A stretch of 64,000 nt of DNA, from assembly GCA_002150815.3 (NCBI GenBank), contig NDFF03000126.1, positions 124,001-188,000 of the forward strand. The letters are read 5' to 3'. Shown here piece after piece: positions 24,012 to 36,094 of this stretch (position 1 is the first letter of the stretch; every line of letters begins with the position of its first letter). The notes under the pieces are model-generated. The model made no database searches. It saw nothing but the letters and a program-made list of their open reading frames with translations, and was not told the DNA's origin. The position numbers and the translations under genes were made by a program. This stretch comes from Grammothele lineata. Its lineage: Eukaryota > Basidiomycota > Agaricomycetes > Polyporales > Polyporaceae.

Positions 24012-25112
24012 TTACTGCACGCCGATCAGAGGCAACCTCGTCAGGTCTCCGTCCTCTGCCTGGACCAGGTTCTCGCGTTCCTTGTACAACTTCTTATATA
24101 CCGTCCGCAGGGTATCGTCCGACGCCCCCACGGCGTCACAAATGTCCTTCAAAGTGTATCCCGCATCGACCAATAGACACGCGAAGTAAATGGCACCACC
24201 TACGACCGATTTCGGCTGCAACCCATCGACGACGCTATGGGCGTTTGCGCGCACGATCACTGAGATGGCGACGCGCTCGACGTCCGAACCTCGAGGGGCT
24301 CCCATGTAACTGCAGTATCGCGGCACGAGGTCTTGAGGACCCCTCTGTTTCTCACCTTCCTCTCGGTAGATGTCGAAGACTTTCTGCAGGTTGCGGATGC
24401 ACTTCCCGAGTTCCTTCTTCGTCACGTCCATGTTGCGCGCAGTTTCTTCGATAAGCCGCTTGACGCCCGCGATACGGCTTGCCAGGAATATGCAGGCGGC
24501 CACAACCACATCGATCGGAGTGCGTCGCTCGAACTCCTCTTCATGTACGCGCTTATAGAGTTGCTGCGCGATGCATGCGATGTGGCACGAGAGCTCCATA
24601 CGAGAGCAGTCGCTCTCGATCTTCTGGGCTACAATTTCTGGTGCGCGCTGGGACGTTTGTGAAAACGTGCCGTTCATGTGGGCCTGGGTTGCGTGGAGTC
24701 CGCGTGAGTATTCAGAGCCTCCATCGCGGGAGATGATCGTGGAGAGGTCCTGCGTGCCTCCACTGAGGAGCTCATTGAACGCCTCGCCGACGCGCGAGGG
24801 ATCTCCGCGGTCGGCGTCATCTGTGAACGTCTAAAACATTGGTTTCGCAGTCAGTGTCTCAACTCCCACGGGGAGAAAGGCGAAAACACTTACGCGCCAC
24901 TCGCTCCTAGTGTCCACGATGCGCGCGCCTACGACGAGTCCGCACGATGTGCAGACGATATCGCCGCTGCTGAACTCTTCGACAAGGTTGGGAACCGGGT
25001 CGCGGCAATCCGGGCAGATAAGGCGCACAGCTAGATCTGGCGCGTATGTTTGTGGCTGGTTCTCAGTGCTTGTCAACCGCTTGAGAGGGAAAGGTTGAGC
25101 ATAGTACGCCAT
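24012..25112 (-). CDS. sua7: Transcription initiation factor TFIIB
   Basis: Two exons, 25112-24894 and 24830-24012, give 345 residues, the normal size for fungal TFIIB. The N-terminal zinc ribbon shows ICPDC and VCTSCG. It is followed by the B-reader/linker segment SEWRTFTDDADRGDPSRVG, formed exactly across the intron. Two cyclin-like repeats follow, with conserved lines CIFLASR, TKKELGKCIRNLQ and YFACLLVDAGYTLKDICDAVG ending in a YKKLY helix. TFIIB recruits RNA polymerase II to TBP-bound promoters and helps set the start site. It ends convergently 133 bp from the glutaminase stop. The symbol follows the yeast SUA7 name; identity is secure from the motifs. Confidence 0.95.
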
Positions 25113-26185
25113 TACTTCTCAATTCCAATAGTCTAGCTGGATGTACACCTTGGCTTTTGGATGAGCGAGCGACGTGGTTCAGTTGGGAATGGCTAGGATG
25201 GAGATCTAAGAGGAACTTCTCGATTCTATGAGGAATGAGACTGTTGAACTGAGGATATCCTCTGAAGTGCTGTCACAACAATGTACTGCAGCACCTTCTG
25301 GCCCGGTGGAACAATAATGTCTGGAAGGTGAGGGAGTAATGGTGGTGGTGAGAAACAAAGGACAGTGAACGAGTGGTGTTGGCACGGCGAGCATTGCCAA
25401 ACGCTCTGCGGAGTATACGTATACCAAGTCAGTGGGAGTCGAACTCGGAACCTTAATTAATTACTGGTGACTCCGAGTTAGCAATCCCGGTGGGAATCAT
25501 ATGATGGCGCTGGTGCATGTGCGACGCTTGCGCAATGCTTTCCACCTGTTCAAACTCTGTGGCCAGTGCGTTGTGGCCACCCACTGGTGTGGGCCACCAC
25601 ATTCGTCCAGTCGCGCGTACAAGGCATACTGAGTACTAAGTATCTTGACGACTCACTATGATACTGAGTCGCAAATAAGTACTATCGCCCTTACAAGTTC
25701 GCCGAAATCATACAAATGAAAATGTAGACCGATTGATGACACGCCGTGTGTTTTCATGCTGTACATACTCACGTCGTGGAAGGCACTGGAACTTGGTAAG
25801 TGGAATCGTGAGTCCCAAAAGAACCGTTCACGGCCCAGAGAAAGGATCGGGGATCCGGTCCGAGGCACCCAGATGACAAAGCAGACCTCGCGTAGCGCCC
25901 AATGCAAGCCCAATCATGATGCATGATGGTCCGAGGTGAAAGACACCATCGCGAGAACTTAGCGCGGTTCAGTGCAGTACCAGAATACCTTTCACTGCCT
26001 CCGATATCAACTTGTGGCATCGACTGGAAGAAGCAACAGTATTGCCTTGAACGGAAGCTCGACGCTCAGACAAGTACAACACGTTGCGTAAGCGTGGAGA
26101 ATATCGCCTGTCCGAGCCACTAGTACACCAGTGGCAACACCCTGCTGGATCACTCTCCCCTGCCTTAACCTCGTCTCATCACACA
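25113..26185. other. Divergent intergenic region
   Basis: About 1.07 kb between the TFIIB and F-box gene starts. It holds promoter DNA and a tRNA-like remnant on the minus strand near 25420-25500 (see findings). No coding region is supported. Confidence 0.5.
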
Positions 26186-27864
26186 ATGGTACGTAGACAG
26201 TAGCATAATTTCAGAGTCCTGCGATATAACAGTCTTCCATTCACCAGGCAAAATCCTCTCCAAAACTCAACCATGACATGCTTCTCGCTGTCGCTGCGGT
26301 GTCCGGCAGGGCGACAATTTGTCATCTCATGTTGACCTGCAAAGATCTATATCACGACTGTGCCGCGTTTGCCCTTCGCGGGAAGGTGGTAGTCCGCGAG
26401 GAAGAGAATCTAGAAAGCTTCATCACTTTCATGAAGGCGTTCGATATGTCGCGATGGCAGCACCTCTCCACACTCTCCCTTCATTCAGAGCAAGGACACC
26501 TTAACTCCCTTGTCGCAGAAGCGCTTGCTCGCGCCCTACCGCACGCATCGCGCCTCGAGAGTCTAGAGCTGCACGATGCCGAGCACTTGTTCGCCTCCCA
26601 TCCCGACCTTCCTCGCGCGTTCGCTGCTCTTCCAAACATCAAACACTTCGAAGCGCATGGGGTGCAGAGCACCACATGTCTGCAAGTACTCCATCTCATG
26701 CGCTGGCCCCTTCGTTCCGCCACCATTGCAGTACTGGTCGAGGGTAGTGACGGAGCAGCTCCCGCTCAGGCTGAACATCTCGCTCGCCAACATCCGCTCG
26801 TGGTGCTGCAAAACGCACGCATGACGCTCGAGTCGCTGACCGTATGGCTGCCACGGATCAACGACGAGCTAGTCAGAAGCCCTCCTGTATATCCAAAGCT
26901 CCGCCAACTGCACCTGCGCGATGTCGAATGGCCGACGACGGCGCCATGGGTCAAAGGATGTCCTAACCTCCAGTACTTCCGAGTCTCCACCCGTCAGGGC
27001 CACGAGGATCAATTTAACATGTACGAAGGAGACCCTTCCGACTTTTACGACCACCACGAGTATAATGTTGATCAACAGCTGCAACACGGGTCATGGCGAC
27101 AGCTCGAATATGTCCACGCAAAGTTCCCACTAGACTTATTACTCCTCGGCATTACGTGTCCCATCTCCACCCTCTTTATAGAATACCCGTGGGACGATGA
27201 TGATTATATCACCGACATATTGATGAATATCGGCGCAATCAACGCACTCTGCGTGTCAGCTCCACTTCACGAAGCCGTCAGCGCAGTGGTAGCTCTATGT
27301 CAACCCGAACTAATAGAGGGGCTATCAAGCCTTTCGCTCAACCTGGACGAGATGATTCGGGTAACCCCTGAACTGCAGGCAACTTGGAGTTTCCTCGATC
27401 AGCTGTGGGTGAGTAACGCACGCACTCTCGTATCCCGTCTCCTTATTGCGATAACTGGATTCTTTTAGGATGATGTCGTCGATGAACTCCCATCCCTCAA
27501 CTTGTCTACGCTCCAGCTCTCCCTCGTGTGCCTGCTCAACACCCCTCCACCGGATTACCCTCGCTTCGACCCCTTAACCGGGAAATATGAAGTGGACCCT
27601 GCGGCATCGCGATGCGCCTCCCCATCGGCCGAACCCCTCGAAACCTACGTCCGCACCGTTGATCCTTTTGCGCGCGCGAAACGCGTATTCGACGTGTTGC
27701 CCTCCGTAACGAAGTTTATCCTCGACCTGTCTTGGATAGGGAGTGAAGGAAGCGGCATGAGACTCGCCGTCATGCATCGGGATGGCTCCATGGTCCTCAC
27801 GTCGCGGGAGCGGCCACTCGACATGCCTCTGCACGTTCCTCCGCCTCTTCCTGTATTTGAGTGA
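26186..27864 (+). CDS. F-box-like/LRR-like protein with ATG-only first exon
   Basis: Exons 26186-26188, 26248-27408 and 27469-27864 give 519 residues. The in-frame ATG at 26278 would cut off the first helix, while ATG at 26186 followed by a 59-bp intron (gtacgt..caccag) restores MAKSSPKLNHDMLLAV. That is the usual F-box opening in this clade, followed by ICHLMLTCKDLYHDCA. The rest is Leu-rich and shows loose LRR periodicity (LESLELHDAEHLF, LRQLHLRDVEW, LFIEYPWDDD). F-box proteins link substrates to SCF ubiquitin ligases; the substrate is unknown. Introns are at gtgagt (27409) and tttag (27468). The alternative is translation from 26278 only. Confidence 0.82.
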
Positions 27865-30800
27865 TCAGGTTAGCATGATCGGCTTCCTGGAGGAGACGAG
27901 CGCCATAACTTACGTGTCTTCTCGAGATCACAAGATCTCCCAGAATGCGTATGACAGCCGATCAAGAGGCTATGCGCCTCCCGCGTCTTGAAGTAGTACT
28001 CGCAGACGTCGTGTACGAGGTCTATATTGCGTGCACAAAAGATATTACTCGAACCAGCCACACTTGTTCAAAGCTCAGAGTACGATACACCGAGATGGCA
28101 TGCGCTCTCCTGGATCACCCGGTCGTCATCGTACGGAAGCTCTGTGTGTTATAAGTCACCCTCCTGCTCCTGCTCTTGCTGTTGTGTGAGAAACCTTGAC
28201 AGAGTCGGGCGAGGGATCACTCATTGGCGCAGAATGCGCTCGACGCGCGATCGAGGGCCCCGTGCGGACTCGCCCGCGCGGGCGTCTCAAGACCTTAGCT
28301 TCAGGTCAACGTACAGACGCTTCTGCACATTATTGTGCAGGGAGCGCGAGATAGATGGGCTACGTGACGAAGAGCTAGAAGAGGGGAGAGCGGGACCCAG
28401 TAAGCATCCAATATCTTAATCCCCACCGAACGCATCTGGGGTAAAGAAGTAAGCGGGTGCAATACCGACAAGCATATCCGCGAATGCTTCCGCCACTCAC
28501 CTAATATACACAGGCACCAGGACTCCTGGGCGGGCCCCACAGCGATCGGCGCGAATACCTAGTACCTAGAGTGCCACGATATTACCGATAATCTATAGCT
28601 ATCTCGAGTGAGTTATCCTTATCTCTCGTCCCCGAGATTTACGAGCGTTGATATGTATGGGCGGCGAGTGTATTGCGATATCGCTGTTCATTCGTGTCTG
28701 TCAGCGAACGGTGGACATTTCGAATATGATACTCGCGACGTACGCAAGTCGAGTCTCGCCATTCTCGTCTCATCCTTAAGCCCTAAGCTCAAGGCCCAGC
28801 CCGAAATCAACGAGGGACGGAACGGCGCAGGGCGGCACGCCGCCCCCGCGGCCGCTCTGCCTCGTGCACTAGAAGCCGATACCGGAGAGTCAGAGCAGTC
28901 GAGCTGGTACGGACTCTGCCCAATCCGCCGCTTGGTGAGGAGCCCGCTGTAAGCTTCAAGGACCCTGTGATGACAAAGGCGTCAGAGCGAACACTTCGCA
29001 GCGAGCCGCGCGCGCGAGTTTGAAAGTTACAACAGTCATGACGCACGCGTACCTCCCAAGTTCTAACTTCTAGCGTCGCGACTCGTGTTTGACTGGGCTC
29101 GTTGTAGCGTGAGCGCGAGCGCACGTTCGGGGACAACGCGTGTAATGCATATGCACGCGGGACGATGACGACGTCAGGACTCGGCGCGTATGGATGTAGG
29201 TAGGACCTACTTGGCGCGAGCGTTGCGCAACCGCTACCGCGAGACCGCGCGGGACCGAGGATGTCCTCTCCCCACCCCGTTTTGCCATTTGCCATAGTTG
29301 AATTTTACCGCCGTCTCGCGAGGTCCCCTACCCCATCCTATTCTCGTCCCGCGATCCCGCGCTCCAACTGAGATCGGAAGACGAGCCGGGCCTCTTCTGG
29401 CCTCTTTGACCCCAACACGCGCCCCCCGGGCTCTACTTACGTCCCTAGCGAATCCTGTGCCGCGATCAAAATTAAGATGAGCACGACCACGAGCACGTCA
29501 GTGGCCAAGTCCGCGGAGGAGGAGAGGATGAGAGGACGGACGCGCATCGATGTCGATGACCGTGCGGTGTGTACCCCAAACTTCTAAGCAGCAACCTCAA
29601 ACCTCAAAGGCCTCGCGGTCTATGTTGGGGCTGCCTCGCCGTTCGCGCACAAGACCGTCCCCACAACTCGCGAGTCGCGACCGCACAGGTGACGGCGTCA
29701 CGCGGGATCGGGAGCTGGAGCGCGGCAGGGGGCCCCGGGCGGCGTCGAAGGTCGAGCACTCAAGGCTCAAGGCTCAAGGTTCAAACAAACACTGTCTGGT
29801 GAACGGTGCGCCCGGGTGAGCACCTTCGCGGTCGCGGCGCGAGGATCAATTGGCCTCGCGCGAAAACGGGGAGGGAGCGGTCGTCGGGCGTCTCAACCAG
29901 GGCAGGCTGAGGCCCGAGGTCGTGCCTGCCGTCGACTCGGCGTCTCGTATGCATGATGCATAATGCATGCATGTCGACACTGGACGGTCCTCCCGAGGCT
30001 TATTTAGGCGCTCGAGAAGCATGAGGCGAGAGCGCGGGGTTGAGTTGGGAGCTGGGATTTGGGATTCGGGAGTTCGGCGACGTCATCGCGATATCGGCAT
30101 GCATAACATTGTGCTTCTCTGAGGCCTGGAATGTGCTTGGAGAGGAGGAATGGCGAGGATCTGTTCGGGGATGGCGAGGAATGCACGCGAGGATGCTCGA
30201 AGGTTGCGATCCGCGCGGCCCCGGGGAGTCGACTCGGACGGTCGGAGACTCGTCGCATTGGGGGCGGGGCGTGTATCATTGTATGTATGACTGAGCACTG
30301 CATGGGCTGAATGACAAGTTTCACATCAGCCCCGGGTCGGAGTTGCAGAAGTGCGCGCGAGCGAGAGAGCCCACGCACCGTATTAGCGAGGTCGATCACT
30401 CAGCTTCTTCGATGTTATGTATGGAGCCCCGCAGACTTCCTCCGCGCTCTTATAAGCGGGCGCATTCTCGCGCCCGCGTTATGCAGGAGCGATAGCGGTA
30501 GCACTCATCGGCGACAAACACAAGCTCAACGGCGGCGCACAGGCACCGTCTCCCGCCACACGGCGCCGCTGAGAACGTGCCGCTGGGACGGCACGCGACA
30601 GCGCGGGATCCGCGACCAACGCGACAGATGCCGGCCCCGGGCGCGCGCCGTGGCCGGACTGGGAGGGCTGGGCTGTCGAGGACCGAGTGGGAAGGACACG
30701 TCGCTGCCGTCCCACGCGAGGCTGGGCTGCTCTGGCTCGCGCTCACCGCCTGCGGCTGCGACGGTTGGGGCAGCGGTCATGGTGGGGCGAGCGCGTCGTC

Positions 30801-31283
30801 TGGCGAGCGGGCTGCGGGAGACCGTGCGGTTCTTGTGCGGGACTGGGCGGGGTCGCACGGAGTGGATTGGAGGGCGGGCGAGTGGCCGGAGTCGGGTCGG
30901 ACGACGAGGGCGACGGGGAATGCACGGACGGGCGTAGGCCCGCTTTGGCGCCCGGGAGATGCGCTGGGCCAATCGGGACGGCAGTTATCTGATATGATGG
31001 TGGAACGTGGGCGCGGACTATCTGATTAGATCTGCCGTGCGCGCGATTTGGGCCGAGGGAGCGGACGTCGAGGCTCGCGCGAGATCTGGGCCGCCTGTGG
31101 CTCCTGGCTCCCGCTTGTTCCCGCCTGTGGTTCCCCCTTTCCCGACGGTCCCCAGGTCTCCCCACCGCGACGAGGAGGAGCGGGCCCCAGGCTCCCTTAT
31201 AACGCTTCCCTCCTTCCCTTCTCGAGGATAGACTGCGCCTGGCCCTCCCCGTCTTATTCTACCATCACCCTCTTAATACGTAC
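27865..31283. other. Gene-free interval with GC-rich right half
   Basis: 3.4 kb without a supported gene. From about 28.8 kb onward the sequence becomes CpG- and GC-rich, producing long random frames on both strands (for example around 30.3-31.0 kb) that conflict with one another and lack domain motifs. A short tandem of tcaaggc lies near 29759-29783. The end presumably contains the promoter of the oxidoreductase gene at 31284. Confidence 0.5.
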
Positions 31284-34044
31284 ATGGCCCCCTCCAAGAC
31301 CGTCGCCATCCTCGGGGCCTCCTACGGCGGTGCCCGCGCCGCCTTCATCCTCGCCCAGGGCCTCCCCCGCGGCTGGCGCGTCGTCCTCGTCGACCGCAAC
31401 AGCCACTTCAACCACCTCTACGTCCTCCCCCGCCTCGCCGTCCTCCCCGGCCACGAGCACAAGGCCTTCATCCCCTACACCAACATCTTCCTCCCCCCGC
31501 AGCCCATCGAGTCCCTCAGCGACCCCGCCTCAATCAAAGCCCCCGTCTCCCTCCCCGAGAACAAGTTCCGCCATGTCTTCCTCCACGCCTCCGTCACCTC
31601 CCTCGCGAGCCGCTCCCTGACCCTCGACAGGGCCTTCCCCGAGCACGGCATCTCCGAGCCCGACCGCGCCCTCCGCTTCGACTACCTCATCTACGCCCTC
31701 GGCAGCCACATGCCCGCCCCCATCGACCTCTGGGGGCCCGTCGCGGGCGAGGACGTCGAGGGCGCGAGCGTGCTCGACGTCGCACGCGGCACGAAGCAGG
31801 GCGGCGTCGCTTGGCTCAAAGCCTTCCAGAAGCGCGTCGAGCGCGCGCGGAGCGTTCTCGTCGTCGGTGGGGGCGCACTCGGTATCCGTGAGTATCTCGC
31901 TTGTTCTCATTCCTCATTCTTTTGTTCTTTGCTCTCCGTGTCCGTGGGTGTGAGCGGGGCCGTGCTCTGCGCTACCCCTCTGTCCCATCGATGTCTGCGC
32001 TGCACCGCACACGCCCGCCGGCTTTCACAACTTTTGCATAGCCGGAGGCGGGCGGGCCGCGGGAGCCCCGCTCCGGTTTGTCTGGCACACGAGCCCTGTC
32101 GCGTGCGCCCACCAGATCGCACACCAGAGCACGCCCTCGCTCGCGATATTGACGCAACGACGATAGGAGGGAAAGCACGCCCTGAGTCAGCGTAGGGTCT
32201 CCTGGCCGGCATTCTCGCTCGGGCTCTTAGATTTTCTTGGTTTCTTTGGGGGTGGGGCCGACGGTTTAGGTTCAGTCCAGGGCTCGGGATCTGCAGACCG
32301 GCGTAATTTCAACTTCGTCGGTCTTCCTTGGACGCGCTGGTGCGGCGTATGATATCATATCGAGCTTCCTACGTATGTCGCCGGGTCATGGGCGACGAGT
32401 CGATGGTTCTACTCGTGTTCGAACGTTTCGCGCTGCTTATCTACTTGTGCTCGACGTACCAATGCTAATTATGTCACCACTGCAGAGTTCGCTGGAGACA
32501 TCGCAGAGCTCCATCCAACGAAGAGCGTGACCCTCCTTCACTCGCGCGCACGCCTCCTGCCCCGGTTCGACGAGGGCATGCACAGCGAGAGTACGTCCTC
32601 CCTCTGCCCCCACTCTTCTCCTCCCTCTTTCATATCCTCTTACACACCTTGTTGCATCATCTGTCGTCGCCAGTCATCTCGACGCTCTCCGCGCTCAACG
32701 TCTGCACGATCCTCGGCGACCGGCTCGACTTCGCCTCGCTCGCGGACAAGCCGGGCAGGAACGGCGAGCGCGTCGTGCGCACCCAGAGCGGGCGCGAGGT
32801 CCGCGCGGAGCTCATCGTGAGTGTCTCTCCTTCCTCCCTTCCTTCCTCTCTTTCCCTTTCCCTCCTTCCTTAGTCCATCCTCTCCCGTCCCGTCCCCGTC
32901 CCTCTCCCTCTCTCTTCTGATCTGAAGAACCGCTCGCTCACCCCACGCCGCGCGCACACACAGCTCCTCTGCACGGGCCAGACGCCCAACACCGAGCTCC
33001 TCCGCTCCGTCTTCCCGCAGTCGGTCGTCCCCGACGGCCCGAACAAGGGCCTCGTGCGCGTCCGGAGGACGCTCCAGCTCGCGGAGGTCGTGCCTGAGGG
33101 GGAGAGGCGGGCTGCTGAGGGTGAGGTCGAGGCTGGGACTGGGGCTGGGGTGGAAGCCGTTGCTGCCCCCGAGCCCGCTCCCTCCGCAGTGCCCACCGCA
33201 GAGACTGAAGCTCCCGCGACCGAGGACGCTCAAGCAGACGCAGAGCCCGCCCCCACCGAAGACCCCGCTGCCCCCGAAGAACCCCCGATCGAGGAAGACC
33301 CCCTCACGCGCGTGGCGGCGGAACACGTGTTCGCGATCGGGGACGCGGCGGACGCGTTCGGGGCGATCAACGCGGGCCATAACGCGTTCAACCAGGGCGA
33401 GGCGGCTGCGAGGAATATTTTGAGGTTGGTGAGGAGGGAGGTGGAGGCGGAGGAGGCGGAGCGGGATGCAGGGGAGGGTGAGGTCAAGGAAGAGGAGAAG
33501 GAGGTAAAGGAGGAGGTGACGAAGGAGGTGAAGAAGGAAGAGGGGGAGGAGAAGGAGGAGGCGAAGGAAGAGCTGAGCGCCGAGCTCGAAAAGTACGCAC
33601 CCGGCATGCCTGCGATCAAGGTCACCCTCGGTATCGTGAGTCTTTCCCCCTCCCTCTCCTTCTTCCCCCTTCCCCGCTCTCGATGCACCCTCCAAACCCT
33701 CAGCGCTCACCCTCCCCCCTTCTTGACAGTCCAAGTGCGCGTACCAAATCCGAGGCGTCATCGGCGCGCGCGACCAGGAGCCGCCAGACCTCGACGTGCA
33801 CCTCATCTGGCGCTACTACGGCTACCAGGCCGAGCGCGGCGACCTCGACGTTGACTTTGAGGCGCCCGCCGCTCCTGCGCCTACTCCCGCGGCTGCGAGC
33901 GTTGTGGTTGCGGAGTCGGTTTCAGCGTCGAAGTCGAAGGTGGAGGTGTCGACGTCGGAGTCGGTTTCGGAGGCGGTATCGGAGGTGGTTGAGAAGCTCG
34001 CACCCGCAGCTGCCGCCCCGGAGGCGGTCTCCGTGTCGGCCTGA
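31284..34044 (+). CDS. AIFM2/FSP1-like FAD-dependent NAD(P)H oxidoreductase
   Basis: Five exons, 31284-31887, 32486-32590, 32674-32816, 32964-33635 and 33730-34044, give 612 residues. A FAD-binding Rossmann motif (ILGASYGG) opens the protein and a second dinucleotide motif (VLVVGGGALGI) lies at about 191-201. LLCTGQTPNT at 285 and HVFAIGDAAD at about 405-414 are the later FAD contacts. This order fits the AIF/AMID/NDH-2 group, whose members move electrons from NAD(P)H to quinones. Unusual are an Ala/Pro/Glu-rich insertion (about 328-396) before the last FAD motif, a Lys/Glu-rich tract (about 443-494), a Ser/Val/Ala-rich tail, and a first intron of 598 bp, ten times the local norm. Third codon positions are strongly C-biased. 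No signal peptide or obvious membrane span is seen. Confidence 0.85.
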
Positions 34045-36094
34045 TTGTTCGGTGCTCTGTGCTCGCTTCAACTATCACATCGCTATCACTGCATGGTTCT
34101 CGGGTCTCGGGCTTCGGGACGTTTTTGAAAGAGCGGGCGGGCGAAGTACGAAAGGAAGAGGGAGTGGTTTTAATACAGGCTGGGTCGGAGGCTCGGTCTC
34201 GCGCACTACAGATAGATAGAATTTATGCGCTTCAAGCTGGGGTGTATGTCTGACCGGAGTTGTAGGAGTGCACGGGGGGAGGTGGGGTAGAAGAAATGGA
34301 ATGCGTTTTTGCTGCCTCGTCTATTCCTTGGTCATGTTAGATGTCGTGGGAGGTAAGTAGTGAATGTTGTCGCCCACTGGCAGGCTGGCGAGGGTATGCG
34401 GGTGTTCGGGGGCCGTACGGTCTCAGGGGACGCCCGGCTTTCGAGTCGCGACATCCACCCCTTCGTCCTGCTCGATGCTTGTAGCGTTGGGGTCTGTGGT
34501 CGCTCCTTGTCGTGCAGCATGGAGGTAAGCAACAATTTCTGGCTGAATGCAGTCTCCCTTGCTCACACCCGATGATGCAGGTCGTTCCAATGATCATTAT
34601 TCATTGGGTCTCTCCCCATCGCCACGAGTGTTTCGTTGAGCGAGCTGGCATGGATTGCACGAGCCGACAACGCGCATATATAAGGCGATAACCAGTGGGT
34701 GCGAAGCCACCCATTGTCAACGTCGCGTCCTTGTCCTCCTGCTCGAGCAACCCAGCCTGTGTAAATGAGCCACCACCGCAAGCCGGAGATAAGAGGGTGA
34801 TACATACAACGGAGTAGCCTCTACGTGATATTGGGCGGTTCGTTTGGAGAGGAGGTCCCGTGGAACATTGGGACACATCTCCGGTCCTCGCGTGTCTTAC
34901 GTGAGTTTTTGCCACCTTCCTCGCCTTCTGTGGGCTCGTACGGTACTCGGTCCACACCGAGGCTCTATCCGGACGGACTCGTAGGTGGACTTCGAGACGC
35001 AGCCGACCCTCCGTGTGGCCCATGTCGACGCGTATGAACGCGAGCCATTCCCGCCCCGCATCCCCCCCTTCATTTCCTGGCGAACTTTCCTCCGTAGGCG
35101 GTATAGCTGGGTTTAGATTCGATGCGGTATGTGCACCCCATTCTACATCCTCATATATCACCTATCCAACTCTAAAGCCGTCGTCGCAGGGATACCCGTC
35201 ACACCGCATACGCCGCTCTGCGGTCTGGCCTCTTACCGTTAAAATGCGCGCTACTGCAGGAATAGGAGGCGGTGTGGTGGCACGAAGTGGTTCCCGCGCA
35301 GCATGGTGTACTCGGATGTCGTCTGCGGTAAGGGCTTCGTGAGGCAGGGTGGGATGTGTTGACCTAGAAGAGGTATGAGGAGCCGAGAGAGGGAAACTGA
35401 ACGCGGAGAGTAACGGGGTGGGGCTTGCGGGTATGTGGTGGATCTCCAATAAGATTGTGGCTCGGCGTGAAGAGGATAGAGACGTTTGGGTTCGAGTGCG
35501 GTCGGACGGTGCGTGTAGAGTTCCATGAGTTGCGATACTCGTCTCTTCCGCAGTTCCATCCACTTTCCGCAACACCGTAGTCTTCCTTCATGAGGATAAT
35601 CCGTGGCTCGGAATTGGCTGGTGAATCCGTCGCCATTATACTTTCGTTCAGCTTAGAGTCGCTCAGCCTATTGCCCGATTATGAAGGCTGCAACGGGTTT
35701 ATACGTTCGTCAAGTGTACGTACACTTCCTACAGGAATTCAATATCATACTACAAACAGGGACGCGCTCGTAGAGCATTCTGGCGAGACTAGGCGTACAC
35801 AATACAAGTACAACGAGGCGGACTAGAAGAATGGCATAGCGCATGCACGATATCGATAGGAAGGGATGGGGCCAATTTTCAGCAATCCGATGACGAGTGA
35901 TCTTTTCACACTTGCGATTTGAAGATGAGAGGACAGGTTTGCCATGATGAGGGATAACTTTACTCGTTCCGTGTTTTCTTCGTTAAGTCTTGATCGCTCT
36001 CAATTTATAGGTTCTGCCTCTCCTGAACCCGCACCCGTGCTATCAAGTTCGCTAACATGAGCTTCCAGATATTAGTCATACTAGCAGCTCGCGC
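34045..36094. other. Intergenic, no gene recognised
   Basis: 2.0 kb between the oxidoreductase stop and the 3' end of the membrane-protein gene. A 186-codon minus frame (35161-34601) has no domain, no homologue in the window and overlaps other random frames, so it is not called. Confidence 0.45.

Noticed and set aside
30311..31029. Several overlapping frames of 100-208 codons on both strands
   Set aside because: Arg/Gly/Pro-rich translations typical of GC-rich non-coding DNA, mutually conflicting.
32640..33806. 388-codon minus-strand frame
   Set aside because: Antisense to the FAD oxidoreductase exons; low-complexity product caused by the C-rich third positions of the real gene.
34601..35161. 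186-codon minus frame
   Set aside because: No domain, no repeat in the window, no supporting splice or promoter context.
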